64,000 bases of DNA, from the NCBI GenBank assembly GCA_013115125.1, contig JABANN010000031.1, positions 51,342 through 115,341 on the forward strand, in the 5' to 3' direction. This document shows positions 17,111 to 28,117 of this stretch, piece after piece. Every line of letters starts with the position of its first letter. Position 1 is the first letter of the stretch. The DNA is from Perkinsus olseni. Lineage: Eukaryota > Perkinsozoa > Perkinsida. The translations under genes and the position numbers were made by a program. Below the pieces are notes generated by a model, which was not told the DNA's origin, did no database searches, and was given only the letters and a program-made list of their open reading frames with translations.

Positions 17111-17590
17111 TGTAAATGAGGCAACCTAACTCGCGGACGCGTAGGCAGAAACCGGATCCTAGGCTGGCGCTAGCCTAGCGCTAGAAGTGGGACACCAGTG
17201 GTGTCCCTCTGCTACACTTGTGTCGAATGTCTTCACACGGCCCACTCCACTGACGGTATGCGAACAAGGCAAACTTTTATCTCGGCACGAAAAGTACTAG
17301 GACACTTCCAGAAGTTGCTGAATGGCTCAGGCGCTCCGTCGCGGAGGGACCCCACATCGGCTGGAGGGCCCAGAGGGACCCAGCCGGCTCCGAGCTGTGA
17401 GCGGCGCGACATCGCTCGCCCGTGACGCCAGACAATTGGTCGCTGGTTCATTGATCATTGCAGACTCTGCAATGCAGAGTCGATCAGCCTCCCTTTTTAT
17501 CAGTACTGCACAACATCATCAGACATGTACTGCTGAGCATACATTATGTCCCAACAGTAATGCTTTGGAACCCGAGATGCTGCGCCACGA
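17111..17590. other. spacer with two 1-nt-centre palindromes
   Basis: No gene recognised. 17189-17207 (9-base arms, centre G17198) and 17463-17481 (9-base arms, centre A17472) are perfect. Confidence 0.7.
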
Positions 17591-17674
17591 GTAGTGACCC
17601 ACGATCGTTTTTGTGCAGCCCAGAATGTAGCGCACGCGTCAACTTCATTATCAGGCACAAGTTTATTGTCTCAC

Positions 17675-17911
17675 ATGAGGTTCTTCCTTGTGACGAACCT
17701 AATAGTCATTCCTGCCGTCATGGCCAGCGGCGGTTCAGACGGCGGCGGCGGTAGCGGGATTCGCGACCGTCCTCATGGTCCCGGTGGCCGTGGTGCTCCT
17801 GGTGCTCCTGGTGCTCCTGGTCGTAATGGCACTGATGGTCCTGGAGGCCGCGGCGGTCATGATGACCGCCGATGTTGGCTTTTCAACAAAGCAATCCTGT
17901 TGATTGAATAG
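17675..17911 (+). CDS. small secreted glycine-rich (collagen-like) peptide, copy 3
   Basis: 78 residues from the ATG at 17675, chosen because the leader ACATGAGGTTCTTC is identical to copy 1. The signal peptide is MRFFLVTNLIVIPAVMASG. The body has the most collagen-like run of the family: GGRGAPGAPGAPGRNGTDGP, true Gly-X-Y triplets with proline. Unlike its relatives the C-terminus runs on as a non-glycine tail (CWLFNKAILLIE) after HDDRR. This change coincides with a palindrome at 17851-17871 (10-base arms, centre G17861) and may be a consequence of it. The DNA after the stop is the block repeated at 16.9 kb. Secreted structural role is inference from composition only. Confidence 0.72.
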   Translation: MRFFLVTNLIVIPAVMASGGSDGGGGSGIRDRPHGPGGRGAPGAPGAPGRNGTDGPGGRGGHDDRRCWLFNKAILLIE

Positions 17912-17999
17912 TTCACACCTCGCCGTGGGCATGACGTGATCGGAGGTCTCAAAGTAAATTTCCAACCGTTGATATGCGTGGCAAAAATCGGTGCCCGCT

Positions 18000-18240
18000 C
18001 GTTCCTTGAGTGTACTAAGGCGCACCAGAGTCGGGCCTGGTCACTGGTATCCGAGGTGCTAGTTGTTACCATTTTATCGAGCTGCTGGGCTGACTCGCAC
18101 CGCCCATACTAACTTTAACGCAGAAACCTCGTCATGCAACATCGGCAGGGATCTTCGAGTGGCCAAAAACACATGGTTGAGACAGGCACGTCACCAAAAT
18201 CGGTCAAACGAATCTACTAGGCTGGCTGGTGCTGAGCCTT
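18000..18240 (+). repeat. block duplicated from about 16855-17100
   Basis: Same orientation as the 16.9-17.1 kb block, with long identical stretches. Together with the peptide genes it shows that the repeat units are longer than the peptide gene itself. Confidence 0.75.
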
Positions 18241-18348
18241 GCGCTCAGCGATCCACTCGGTGCAACCCACGAACTGGTAGACATAGCTGGAAAAGAAAGC
18301 CACGAGACGTCACATCAAGGAGGGAGGTGGTTGCGAATCGGCAAACAA

Positions 18349-19335
18349 TCATAGACGCGAAGGCAGAGCTGAAAGCATAAGCCACATACGCTGGTACTCA
18401 CCTGCTAAAGAGCCACCGATGGTCTGGTGAGCTTGCCAGTCTGACTTCCAATACCCATCGAAGTACTCCTCCAGGGTATAGTAGCCTGAACTCAACGGAT
18501 ACAAGTCAAGACCCGAACGTGGATGGAACTGCGGACAGACGAAGCGCACAGGAGTATCATCGACCATGATACCGACTCCTACCGCCTCCGATGCGAACGA
18601 CAGTTAACTCCCCTCTAGTGGTCAGCCGCATTCTTTTATTGCCGATGGTGTAGACTCCCGGACCACACTTTTTGACACTTATCTGAAGGCTTATGTGGAG
18701 TTGTCGGAGAAGGCTGCCGGCACTCGCTACCGTGAACTCTGGATGCGTGTCCATATACTCGAGGATGGCCCTATCGATCTGATCCGCTCGCAATGCGCAC
18801 TCCTCGGCCGATTTCTATTCAGAGTTCGGAAATGCACGAACACTATGAGCCTGTCATTACCAAGGAGACCGTCGGCAGCCTGCCTTGGAGAGCCATGATA
18901 GCATCGGCTATCACAGCTGACGTCTCTTGCAGTTTCGAGGTGCGATAATGGGTCGAGAGGATTCGATCTTGTAGATGACTTATCTGAGACCGTCTAACGT
19001 CTTCCGAGCACGACCGAGTCAGCCATCGTGATCACCGTGGTTCGCTGGTCCTCAATCAGTCTCTTCAGCTCTTGGCAAGCGTGATGGTTCGCAGCCCGCG
19101 CGTCAATCTCATGCATGAACTGCGTTTGTAGTGCTGAGGGACGGCAGGCAGCACCGTTGAGAAGAGGAGTGACGTTCCGAAGTTGAAATACGGACCGATC
19201 AAGTTCGATTCTAGGCGAGCTGGGAAATGGAATAGCAGTGAGATGAGAAACGGCAGCCTCTAAACAAACCTGCAATTTCCGCCTTCGCCTTCCTCCAGTC
19301 TTCCACACGGCCGGTCGGCGGTCGGCTTTCCCCAT
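18349..19335 (-). CDS. GAR (Gas2-related) domain protein, C-terminal exons
   Basis: The GAR domain is a zinc-binding microtubule-binding module of Gas2 and spectraplakin proteins. After splicing, the minus strand reads CGPGVYTIGNKRMRLTTRGE, LTVVRIGGG, then across a GT-AG intron (donor GGCG/GTAGGA, acceptor TTCAG) YYTLEEYFDGYWKSDWQAHQ. This is the family end block VRVGGGWxTLxEYL with tyrosine in place of the usual tryptophan. Upstream are ECALRADQIDRAILEYMD and a helical exon (19335-18995) with FMHEIDARAANHHACQELKR. The last exon gives LPSRL and a stop at 18349. No calponin-homology domain, the usual partner in animals, is seen. Start at 19335 is only the first ATG of the longest exon. Confidence 0.72.
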
Positions 19336-20352
19336 TGGCCAGTGACCTGAGCAGGCATCAGAACATCATCAACTGCATCTTCGAAGGTAACTACCTGTCG
19401 CGTTCTCTTCGGCTGCTCCTTTGTCTCCTCACACTACCACGAAGCGTAGTGCGAGATGCTGGGGAGAAATCGCGAGGCTGGGAATGCGACGATTCCTAGA
19501 CGGAAGGCGTTACTACTCATGCTCAGCCATCGAGCGGAATTTCACGCAGATTTGAGATCGGTCGAAGTTGAGCCTCTTGCGAGTGGAAAGCGGCAAACAA
19601 GAAGTCCTATCGAACGGTACCGGTTCTCGAGCCTTCTTCCTGCTGCCAGCAGAGTGCGGTCTGGTATTTTCCAACTTTCTAAGAGAGCTCGGCGTCGGTA
19701 GTTTCGAGCCGCCCACAGCCGGGGCCGTCCTTGAGTCTTCCCGCTTCATCGAACTCTTGGCTTTACGCGCCTATGGGCAACCGAATGGCCACCAATAAGC
19801 CACCCTCCATTTGGAGCGGCTCGAGAGGAGGAAATTACGGTCGCAGGTCTTGCTGGCGCTCCCGTCTGCTGCTGCGGCTGGGCTTTGGCCACTGAGGGCT
19901 GCCCCAAGGGGTTCACCAGGATAGCAGCTGGTAACAAGCCTGAGAAGAGCACCGCTCCGTCCCGCCCTATGGCCCACCGACGCCTCAACGAGCTCCATTG
20001 AAAGCTGCTGAAATTCGGGGTTCTTCTGTCGCTGCTTGCCGTGGCGGTATTGATGTCAAGCGCATTGATTCAGGCACGCAGACAAGCCCGACTAGCTCTC
20101 CATGCCGCCCCTACCTGACTGTCCTCCTTGAAGGGATCCTCTTTGAATGACTGTTGCGGCCGCAGCTACTGCTGGCGGTGTTGTAGCGGCTCCCACACTT
20201 GCTCGCCGCTGGGAGCTGCTTAGCTGTGGAACCATCGGAGCTGCCACGTGCGGCCACGCGCCTGCTGTGAACATTATCGGAACTGTACTAGCCAAAAGTG
20301 CCGAAGACGATGAAGCAGGAAGCTTGAGGCGACCAACGAGTGCCATCACCAT
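19336..20352 (-). other. possible N-terminal exons of the GAR-domain gene
   Basis: Minus-strand frames here have the low-complexity Ser/Pro/Ala/Lys/Arg style common in cytoskeletal linker proteins (SKLPTPSSLRKLENTRPHSA about 19700; PQLSSSQRRASVGAATTPPA about 20230; first ATG at 20352), with splice-like junctions such as CAG/GTAGGGG near 20114. The plus strand also has a protein-like frame (KRIDSGTQTSPTSSP about 20058-20102), so strand and exon limits are unsettled. Confidence 0.35.
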
Positions 20353-20587
20353 GATCGGCTTCGACGGTCATTCACAAATGCAGCTCAGTATTGCATGTAG
20401 AACAGTGTCGACATATGTTCCCATGGAGTCAGATAAATGAGTCTGATAAGCCTACCTTCCGCTTAGGGGAATATAACAATTCACAATCTTCATTTGTTAT
20501 CTCACTTCACATCGTGCTTACATACTTCACGCCACGCGTGTACATGCGTCCTACTGCCCCTTTGATGTACGCACGCACAAGTTGATC

Positions 20588-20785
20588 ATGACCTTCTTCT
20601 TTCTTGTGACGATTCTACTCACCATCGCTGCTGCCTTTACTGGTCAAGGCTGCGGCGGTAAAGATGGACAGGACGGTCAAGATGGCCGCGACGGTCAGGG
20701 CCCTAATGATGGTCGTGGTGGCCAAGGTGGCCGTGGTGGTGGCGCTGGTTGCGATGGCGGTAATGATGAGCGCCAATTGCTTTGA
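20588..20785 (+). CDS. small secreted glycine-rich (collagen-like) peptide, copy 4
   Basis: 65 residues. ATG 20588 is used because MTFFFLVTILLTIAAAFTGQ lines up exactly with the signal peptide of copy 1; an in-frame TTG six bases earlier is unlikely. The mature part has GGKDGQDGQDGRDGQGPN, then GGRGGQGGRGG, and ends NDERQLL. Two cysteines appear (in GCGGK and GAGCDGG), which copies 1 and 3 lack, so a disulfide is possible here. The 5' flank shares TGTACATGCGT and GTACGCA(C/T)GCAC blocks with copy 1. Confidence 0.78.
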   Translation: MTFFFLVTILLTIAAAFTGQGCGGKDGQDGQDGRDGQGPNDGRGGQGGRGGGAGCDGGNDERQLL

Positions 20786-21480
20786 GGAGCGCCGGCGGGG
20801 GGAACAACCTTTGTTCAACAAAGCCAGGGGTTTCACCCGAATATGTCACACTCATGTATCGGATACTTTGTCGTGAAAGGAAGCAACGCTACTTCCGATG
20901 CAGCTCTTCAACCGTACTCTGCTCTATGACTTTGCCTTAATTGCTTTGAGACAAAGGTTGGCCTTCACATCGTGTAAAACCTGCGGCCCGAGTACTGGAT
21001 ATAGTGAATCCTTACTGGTATCATTCGGAAGCCGTCCAGTTTATTTTCTTCATCAGCCTTACCACAACACACGGAATTCAAGTACAATTTTGCCGCGAAA
21101 TTGATTTTTGAGGCCTACCACGGGTATCACTATACCCGAAGTAACACTAGTTCTTGACATAAACCTGACGGCGAAATTTTCGCGTATTTCCTCGGTCTGT
21201 GCTGTTGGGTTGATATACTTCCGAGAGTATACCGGGTACACTCTGGAGATACTACACCCGGCGAAACTCACCGTATCGGTTTCGGTGCGATACATCGTAT
21301 GATTCAGTCGAAACTCCCTGCAGAACTTCTGTTACAGAAGCCCTCTGATAGCTAAGCGCGTGGGTGAAATTTCGTCATTAGAGCTGAAGAGATCACAATT
21401 CAGTCGAGATTAGCAGTGCTCTGCAGCAGAATTTCTGATACAAATCCTTAGACTGCAACAGAGGCCAACACTACACTCAG
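20786..21480 (+). repeat. 3' part of repeat unit of copy 4
   Basis: GAGTACTGGATATAGTGAAT at about 20991 and GCCGTCCAGTTTATTTTCTTC at about 21032 match the tail of copy 1. About 21390-21470 matches 16690-16760. No frame is conserved. Confidence 0.6.
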
Positions 21481-22930
21481 AAAGGTTTCACGCTCTTCCG
21501 TGTCCAGGAAGGGACGAGCCGGCGCTCGGTCGCCAAAATACAAAGTGCCTCAAGAAATAGTGAATATCCATTTATAAGACCCGTGCACGAATTCTTACGG
21601 GCGTACTCGCATGCTGTGGCTCACACTATCTGTCAACAAATTACCCCGCGATCTTGTTGCTCCAGTGGGGCTTACACGGGGCAGACGGCTCGAATTGCCT
21701 TCATGGCCGCCATGACGACTCGGCTCTTACGATCGAACCCAGGACTGTTTAGGGCAGAGGAAGGGCTCTCTAATAGTGTTATTCGACCTCGCACATCGGC
21801 CTCGGGTAGCTTGTACCGGGGTCCTTTTCGACCTGTCAGCCTCCGAAACCGCGCCTCCGAGTCGGATGTAAATTTAGAAATAGGTTATTTTTTTAGGGCA
21901 CTTCACTTTTGATGGCACCGTGCGGCGGAGTTCCCCGTTGAAAAGGTCGGTCAAACCGGAAAAACCTCGTGGTCTTCGGATTTATACGAGATGGAGACGA
22001 TACGGGCCATAGTCTGCCAACGCGGGTAGTTGCCTATCGGACAGCAACGAAGTGCGAAGAGACCTTGAAGCATCGCTGAGCACCAACCAAATTTTGATGA
22101 ACTCAACAGCGTAGGGATAGTTAGGACTCTAACTTTGAACACCTTGGTGAGACAGCCGCCTTCCTTTCTTTCACAAGACTAACTCCGAGGGAGCCATGAA
22201 ACATGGATCGTAAACGCACTAGACATTACGTATCTAACCGACGGGGAAAACGCCAAACCTCTTACGTCTCCTTAGGAGCCCTCCAGAAGACACCTCTCGA
22301 AAACTGTGCCGATGATACTAGTCTAAATTAATATCCATGAGCGACAACCCTCGGTCCTCGAACGTTCATTGCTGACTGCAAGATGCAGAGCGATCGGGGG
22401 AAGCCCTCGCTCCTTGCGTATCCTGAACAGGATATTCAGGTTAGCTCGTTTGAACCGTTGTGTTGATGAGTCTCAGACGCCGCACCTCTGCCGCTGCTGC
22501 TGAAGTCGTTAGAGCTGTTGTCGCGTAGGAGAGTCCACTTTCGGATACAGGTCTTGACGAAGGGCTCAAGACCCGGTATTCTGTAACCTACAGGTAATCA
22601 TATTTCCGCCAGTTGGTGCTCCGTAGCCGCAAGTCCAGGCTCTCGGGTCACCGTAGAAGACCACAATCCCGAAACTAATATTACTGTATAGCGATGTTGA
22701 ACGGGATTCAGGATAACTACTCAGGAGCGATAGCAGTCGAAATCGCTTGGCTCTGGGAAAACTCATAAAGGTCGCAGATGAAATGCACCTCTATCTTCGG
22801 TGCCTCTAAACGGTCCAAAGACTAGGACATTCTTAGTTGTCACTAAAGCATCGAAACTTCATGCTGTGGTAACAACTCGGATTCGAGAATCAAATACGGC
22901 GCCAGTCCAGATGTCCCTTTCTTATCTTAC
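21481..22930. other. intergenic, or 3' exons of the next gene; nothing recognised
   Basis: Minus-strand frames such as 22566-22766 could be further exons of the family member at 22931-23333, but I see no conserved motif or firm junction. Plus-strand frame 21583-21912 has no recognisable features. Confidence 0.35.
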
Positions 22931-23333
22931 CGTGACCTCAGTGATTTCCTTCACTTTCACGACCCCCTTGCGCATCCTCTCGAGTTGAGTGAGTAATTCA
23001 TCCACTGCAGTTTCCAACCTCTCCAACCTGCTCTCGTGGTTCATCAACACCTCAAGGACTCCTGCAGTGACAACCTGAGAGAACGACGAAGTTTTTCAGA
23101 ATCTGTAAATGCTGGTATCCGTCGATCCGGCTGGAGGTTCGCGGCGCTGGAAAGTCTAGGAAGCAACTAACTCGACTGCAAGATACTTTCCTCAGACCGG
23201 GTCAGCCTCAGCGAGCGGGACCCATCCTTACTTCTTTATCACCGTCTTCTGCGCGGCGCAGATCAGCTATGTAGCTGCGACGCCCAAGAGGCTTCTTGCG
23301 GCGGTGTAACCAATTTAGGTTGAAGCAAACCAT
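22931..23333 (-). CDS. unrecognised coiled-coil family, paralogue 1 (first two exons)
   Basis: Exon 1 (23333-23232, 34 codons) starts ATG in the context TAGCATCATGG and reads MVCFNLNWLHRRKKPLGRRS, ending GDKE before GTAAGG. Exon 2 (23074-22931) starts VVTAGVLEVLMNHESRLERL and continues ETAVDELLTQLERMRK, a heptad-like coiled coil, to a GTAAG donor. Paralogues at 25573-26173 and 29580-30144 share the start motif M-[VF]-C-F-[NY]-L-[RN]-[WC], the basic RRKK-type patch, the phase-0 intron after an acidic tail and the coiled-coil exon. Later exons were not found. Function unknown: short hydrophobic-aromatic head, basic patch, then coiled coil suggests a membrane- or nucleic-acid-tethered dimer, but that is speculation. 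Confidence 0.6.
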
Positions 23334-23516
23334 GATGCTACACGGATATTTGACCAGCTGCGCATCAGAATGCCTCCCAGGAAGGCACGTTTCTGCGAGT
23401 CTCACCCACGCATCCTCGACATAAGCAAGCGCGAAAGACAAACTCGCATATAACTGTCCACGGGTGCCCGAGCTGTCCCGACTACAGAAGCAGCATCCAA
23501 CTAACAAAGGAAATTC

Positions 23517-23581
23517 CATGGATTAATCGTGTTGGGATTGTATTCCTTTAAGGAATACAATCCCAGCACGATTAATCCATG
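23517..23581. repeat. 65-base palindrome, 1-nt centre (longest in window)
   Basis: 32-base arms around T23549 with a single G/T mismatch (T23532/G23566). It lies about 185 bases upstream of the start of paralogue 1. Confidence 0.97.
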
Positions 23582-25572
23582 ATCTTTAGCGCTTGAGGGA
23601 TTCAAGTTTCGTGCAAAAAAAAAGAAAGGGAAAGGGGCAACGGAGCGCCCGAGTCAGGCGACCTGAGTATCCCCAACGCCATTCCGGTCTACCGAATAGA
23701 AATTCTACTTTAACCGCAGTACTTACCCAATGCGGTATAAACTGGGACAAGTGCCAAAGCGTGCCCCCGCAAACGAGCGATTGCCCTCATTACTCGCTGA
23801 GAACCGTAGTGTAGCAACGAATTATGATGATTATATGTGAGCTCAGACAGAGTTCACGGATAGCTACGCTGCAGCTAGCAATCACAATATCTCATAGTTC
23901 AATATAATCCATAGCATCATTCCGACACTACTGAAAAATGCCATTCCAACGAGGGGCATGTGTAGTTGAACAATCCTCACAATGATCCCTTACCTGGGCT
24001 GGGGAGTACAGACAAAGATGTACACTCCGCCCTCATCGACCATATACCCAGTATTCAGGCTTCGACTCAGAAACCTCGGCAACGAGGGGAGGGGAAACTT
24101 CCCACCACAGCGGAATCCTTCTCGCAGAAATTTTAGCCTCCACAACCACCCGTGGTTACCCACCACCACCGTCGCTGAGTGGCTTCCTCTTTCTACGAGA
24201 ACCGTACAAATGAATTGCTTACCAGTAGCTATTGATAATCTCAGCGTCTAATTATATTTCTACAGTAACGTTTCTGCTATCATGAAAAATGCATCTGCAG
24301 AAGACTCTTCTGAGAAGAGAAAATAACTGTACTACTCTTATTCCTCACGGGAAGTGCATTGTTGGCGATGGTTCAAGACTAACAACACGATTATGGACAA
24401 TAGGGAAAGACTACGCTACTCGTCACTGGTAACTTCTGAGAGTCGACGGCTCACATAGGATTTTGGTAATCCCTTCCGAAAACTCAACATCGTGAGGATG
24501 ACAGGGGCACAGTTACTCCGAACATGCTGGTAATGTAACTGCCATAACTTTACCGTCGAAGAAATCACGTCTCGTTACAGCAGGGGCATCATATCTGGTC
24601 CACGAGAGAGAATCAGTGAAATGCCGGTGTGGAAAGCTAAGCCTCCTACGCTATCAAAAAGGGTCGTCCCGAAGACAACTCGGAAATCTTTTATATCCCC
24701 AATTCCCAAATGCTCAGCGGGATGCAGCGCGAGCGATAGCAACTGGCTGACCTTTGTCGACCTGGAGAATAAGTTCGCTTCACCGACTTGTTTGGATCGG
24801 CGATGAGATTGAGAGCCTCACACCCCTCACCTCTTGTGCTGCAGTCCTGGAAGACGCTATTGCGCTGGAGAGTCGACTTCCGAATGCAGTGGAACTCGCA
24901 GGGCTGGCTGATGCCGACGAAGGGTTCGGAAGCTGGACTCTTCTAACCTGCAGATAGCGAGCGACGCGCTCGTTTGCCCCATATATCAGCTCGCTCGCTG
25001 CCAAGTCACCAGTAGAAGGTTGAAGTAGATGGATAGGGTTCCCTACGTTGAGACTAAGAAGAGGCTCTAAAAACATGGTCTGATATTCGCCGCATTTCCT
25101 CAATACGTGCTTTCTACAGCTAAGCCCTCAAAAAAACGGATTAGAGATTCCTAGTCTATCCTGAGTAATACCCATCGCGATGAGTTCTACACAAATTGGA
25201 GGGAGCGTTGGAAACAGTAACAAACTCGCAATCGCACGAAGGCCCGGCTCCTTCAACGAATTTCCTAGACGATGAAAATTTAAATCCTGGGAAACGGCAT
25301 TTCAAAACGGAAACCATTTTGAAAGGGACTTTCGCCCACCGATTACGTCTAGACGAAGCGTATATTCCAATCCGAACATTTCGATACACATCGGGCGCGA
25401 AAAGAAATGACGATAGCCAATAAAAAGGCTGTAAATGGCATAGCTTGGTCCCATTAGACTACCAAACAGATGAAGAAGTTTATCGAGACCATGACGGTCT
25501 GACGCCCATCCATAATTACTCGCCTGGAGCGGCGTAGGGTGCCACCCCAGTACTACTTCCTAACGAGTCTAC
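23582..25572. other. spacer between paralogues 1 and 2; unassigned
   Basis: Holds a small palindrome at 24304-24318 (7-base arms, 1-nt centre) and several short frames. 24840-24957 (plus; LEDAIALESRLPNAVELAGL) and 25103-24780 (minus) are protein-like on opposite strands, so neither can be called. 24300-24620 appears empty. Confidence 0.4.
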
Positions 25573-26173
25573 CTCGAACAGCTCTTCTTCGAGCTGTCTT
25601 CGTCTCCTCATCATGTACAAGCGCCTTTCTCGTAACGCCGTTAAACGAACGTGCACTTGGCGTATCGCCTCGCGCAGATTGTGCTCTTCTTCTAGTAATT
25701 CACTTATGCATCTATTCATCTTTCTCAGCTCGACTCTCAACTCTGCGCGGAGCCTTCCAGAGGGGAGAACCTGAGAAAACGCATCCTTGTTTCCTCCGAC
25801 AGACGACAGGGAAATGGAGACGCGTCAGATTCTGGATTGTTCGTACCACGCCCATTCTCCAGGGAATTACTGCTTAGACGTTTTCAATTTATTTTTCATA
25901 GGGGAGGATTATTCCTCAACAGCAGCCACACCGAAGCCAAAAGACGTACAGGTGTTTTTGGGCTACTGAGCCGACAGACGAGCCCCCTTTCCGGTCAACT
26001 GTGCGGTATTCAAAGTCCGACTCTGTATTATTTCGTGCTGATCACGAATGTGAGTGGATTCCATTGTGCCTTACTTCTTCATTGTAGTCCCATTCCAGAC
26101 TTTGTCGAGCAGTCCTATCACATCCGAGAGGTTTCTTTCGTAGACGGAGCCATCGTAGGTTGAAACAAAACAT
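25573..26173 (-). CDS. unrecognised coiled-coil family, paralogue 2 (first two exons)
   Basis: Exon 1 (26173-26075, 33 codons): MFCFNLRWLRLRKKPLGCDR, ending DYNEE before GTAAGG, the same junction as paralogue 1. Exon 2 (25770-25573, 66 codons) begins VLPSGRLRAELRVELRKMNR and continues with ISELLEEEHNLREAIRQV, RLTALRERRLYMMRRRRQLE and EELFE, a long highly charged coiled coil. A GTAG donor follows, or reading continues to a stop at 25516 (ending GVAPYAAPGE). This is the best-preserved copy. The intron of about 300 bases is long for this window. Role unknown. Confidence 0.65.
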
Positions 26174-27384
26174 ATTGCTAGTCGGATGTAGGTATAGCTG
26201 AACATTGGAAACGCGACAATGTGTTTAGCGACTCTCCGAAAAGATCGACAGCGATGGCCTTGGCGATGTTGTTGGCGCTAGATCCAAGTCGAGAAACACA
26301 AAAGCCTGACTGAGACATACATTCAACAAGAGTGCCCACAATTCCCTGGTAAGACAATCTCCCGTCTCATCAGGACATGTACCCGGTAGGCGACAGGCAT
26401 GGCTTCCATCGGACAAGGTGAGAAATGCCTGCTCGGTAAAAGGAAAAAAAGATGCTTGGTCGTATGGGTCGGCACTGCGGGACGTGACTGCGCACTGCAG
26501 AGATAACAATAAAGCACAGTCCAACGCCTTCGACGGTTTGCCGATTGGGATGCTGCCTGACCGCTGCTGGGGCGAGAGCGTTATAAGCGAAACTCGAAAA
26601 TCCACTGGATCTGATCCAGGTTCGTGATTTTGCGGAAGCCGTGAGATTCGAGAAGATCGCCGACGACATTGACGGCGATGTGGGTATGGGAGATTCTCCT
26701 GAAGAACACGAATGCCATAGGTTGGAAGTTGATGCCCGGAAGCGCGTGGACGTGGTTCAAGTGGACGAGCCAGAACGACAAGCCGAGAAGCCTCGCAAAG
26801 ATTCCACTTTATTGAATATCACAGAGATGGGACTCAATATCTCAAATACGATTATCCTCAGCTTGAAAAAAAGGACTAATATAACGGAAAGAGTTCACAA
26901 ACACCATCGCTCCAGCATCTACCATTCGCCAAATCTCCAAAGCTTATCATCCCAACCAGAATGATGTTGAACAACGGTCTCTTGAGCTGATCAGCTCATC
27001 TTGTGCTGATTGAATCAGACGCGCAGTCAGCTTTTCTCGGTGCTATACCTAGTCCACGGCGCTCGTGAGGAAAGGATGATCACAGGATTCACAGATGCAT
27101 CAATAGGTACAATGTAGATACATATCAGGTCGGACTTGATATCAGACGAATCGCTATCCTAAACACGTGCAGGAAGCTCTTCGACTCGAACCTTTCGAAG
27201 GACACCCGAATCGAAGTCTTGACAGCACAATCACTGGCGACATGCTCGAAGAGGCAGTCCACACCTCGCCTGGACTGCTGTCAACAATATCACAGAGTCA
27301 ACGGCCACTGAGCTAGAATGATATGTATTTATTAGGGAGGACCTCCCTGGGAGGTGCACGTCTGGTGGGTGCAATGAGATGCCT
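26174..27384. other. spacer, no gene recognised
   Basis: Contains even-centred palindrome 26983-26998 (8-base arms) and overlapping 1-nt-centre palindromes 27334-27348 and 27341-27355. Frames such as 26641-26964 (plus) and 26225-26781 (minus) overlap and show no known domain. Confidence 0.45.
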
Positions 27385-27813
27385 GGAAGTCAATTTCGCT
27401 GATAAGGACATCAATTTCGAGGGGTCAACTTGAGCTATACCGGAAATCTTCCTGCTGCGATTCTCAGATTGATACAAGTGCGCGAAAGTGCATGACAGTA
27501 TCTCACGGAATCCTGTACATGCAATTGAAAGCTTCTTCCCATGATGATCTCATCCATCCAGTATTCGTCTTAGCTGAGCAAAGATGATGATGATCAAGGA
27601 TGAGAGCAAAGTTTGCTCTCATGGATCATCGAGAAGCCGTCGTTGGCCCCGAAATCCAACAGGATTCCAGATTCCAGGTTTCCGGATTCCAGTGAGATAC
27701 TGTCATGCACTGTCGCGCAGTTGTATCAATCTGAGACTCGCAGCGGGAGGATTTCCGGTATGACTCAAGTTGGCCCCCCGAAATTGATGTCCTTATCAGC
27801 GAAATTGACTTCC
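27385..27813. repeat. foldback element: 130-base imperfect inverted repeat around a 1-nt-centre core
   Basis: 27385-27514 is the reverse complement of 27684-27813 with only scattered mismatches. The outermost 35 or so bases (GGAAGTCAATTTCGCTGATA and onwards) are identical. The 169-base middle contains the perfect palindrome 27600-27622 (11-base arms, centre G27611), close to the symmetry axis of the whole structure, with further weak pairing (GATCATC) beside it. No target-site duplication is visible. It is either a foldback/MITE-like element or a large template-switch product. Confidence 0.85.
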
Positions 27814-27916
27814 TTTACCATGAAATTGTGTGCCTTATTCGTGGAATTGAATTCCTTATTTGAGGTCTGCCGCTAGAATGACTTCTTTATCCGCCAATTG
27901 TATCCCCCCATCTCGA

Positions 27917-28117
27917 CCCTATCCGCCAATTTGCTGATGTCTCAACAACAACAACTCGCTAATGTGATGATATCATCCTCGACCCCCATATAGGCTACGG
28001 CAACGGCAACCCTATCCGCCAATTTGCTGATGTCTCAACAACAACAACAACAACTCGCTAATGTGATGATATCATCCTCGACCCCCATATAGGCTACGGC
28101 AACGGCCCTATCCGCCA
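27917..28117. repeat. tandem repeat, units of 93 and 96 bases plus a partial third
   Basis: Units start at 27917, 28010 and 28106 (CCCTATCCGCCAA). They are almost identical and differ in the number of CAA triplets and an AAC. Just before, 27777-27865 holds four degenerate units of about 22 bases (GAAATTG...CCTTAT). This lies at the 3' side of the LINE fragment. Confidence 0.95.

Noticed and set aside
26983-26998. Palindrome TGAGCTGA/TCAGCTCA
   Set aside because: Even-centred with 8-base arms; about one such site is expected by chance, so it was not grouped with the 1-nt-centre class.
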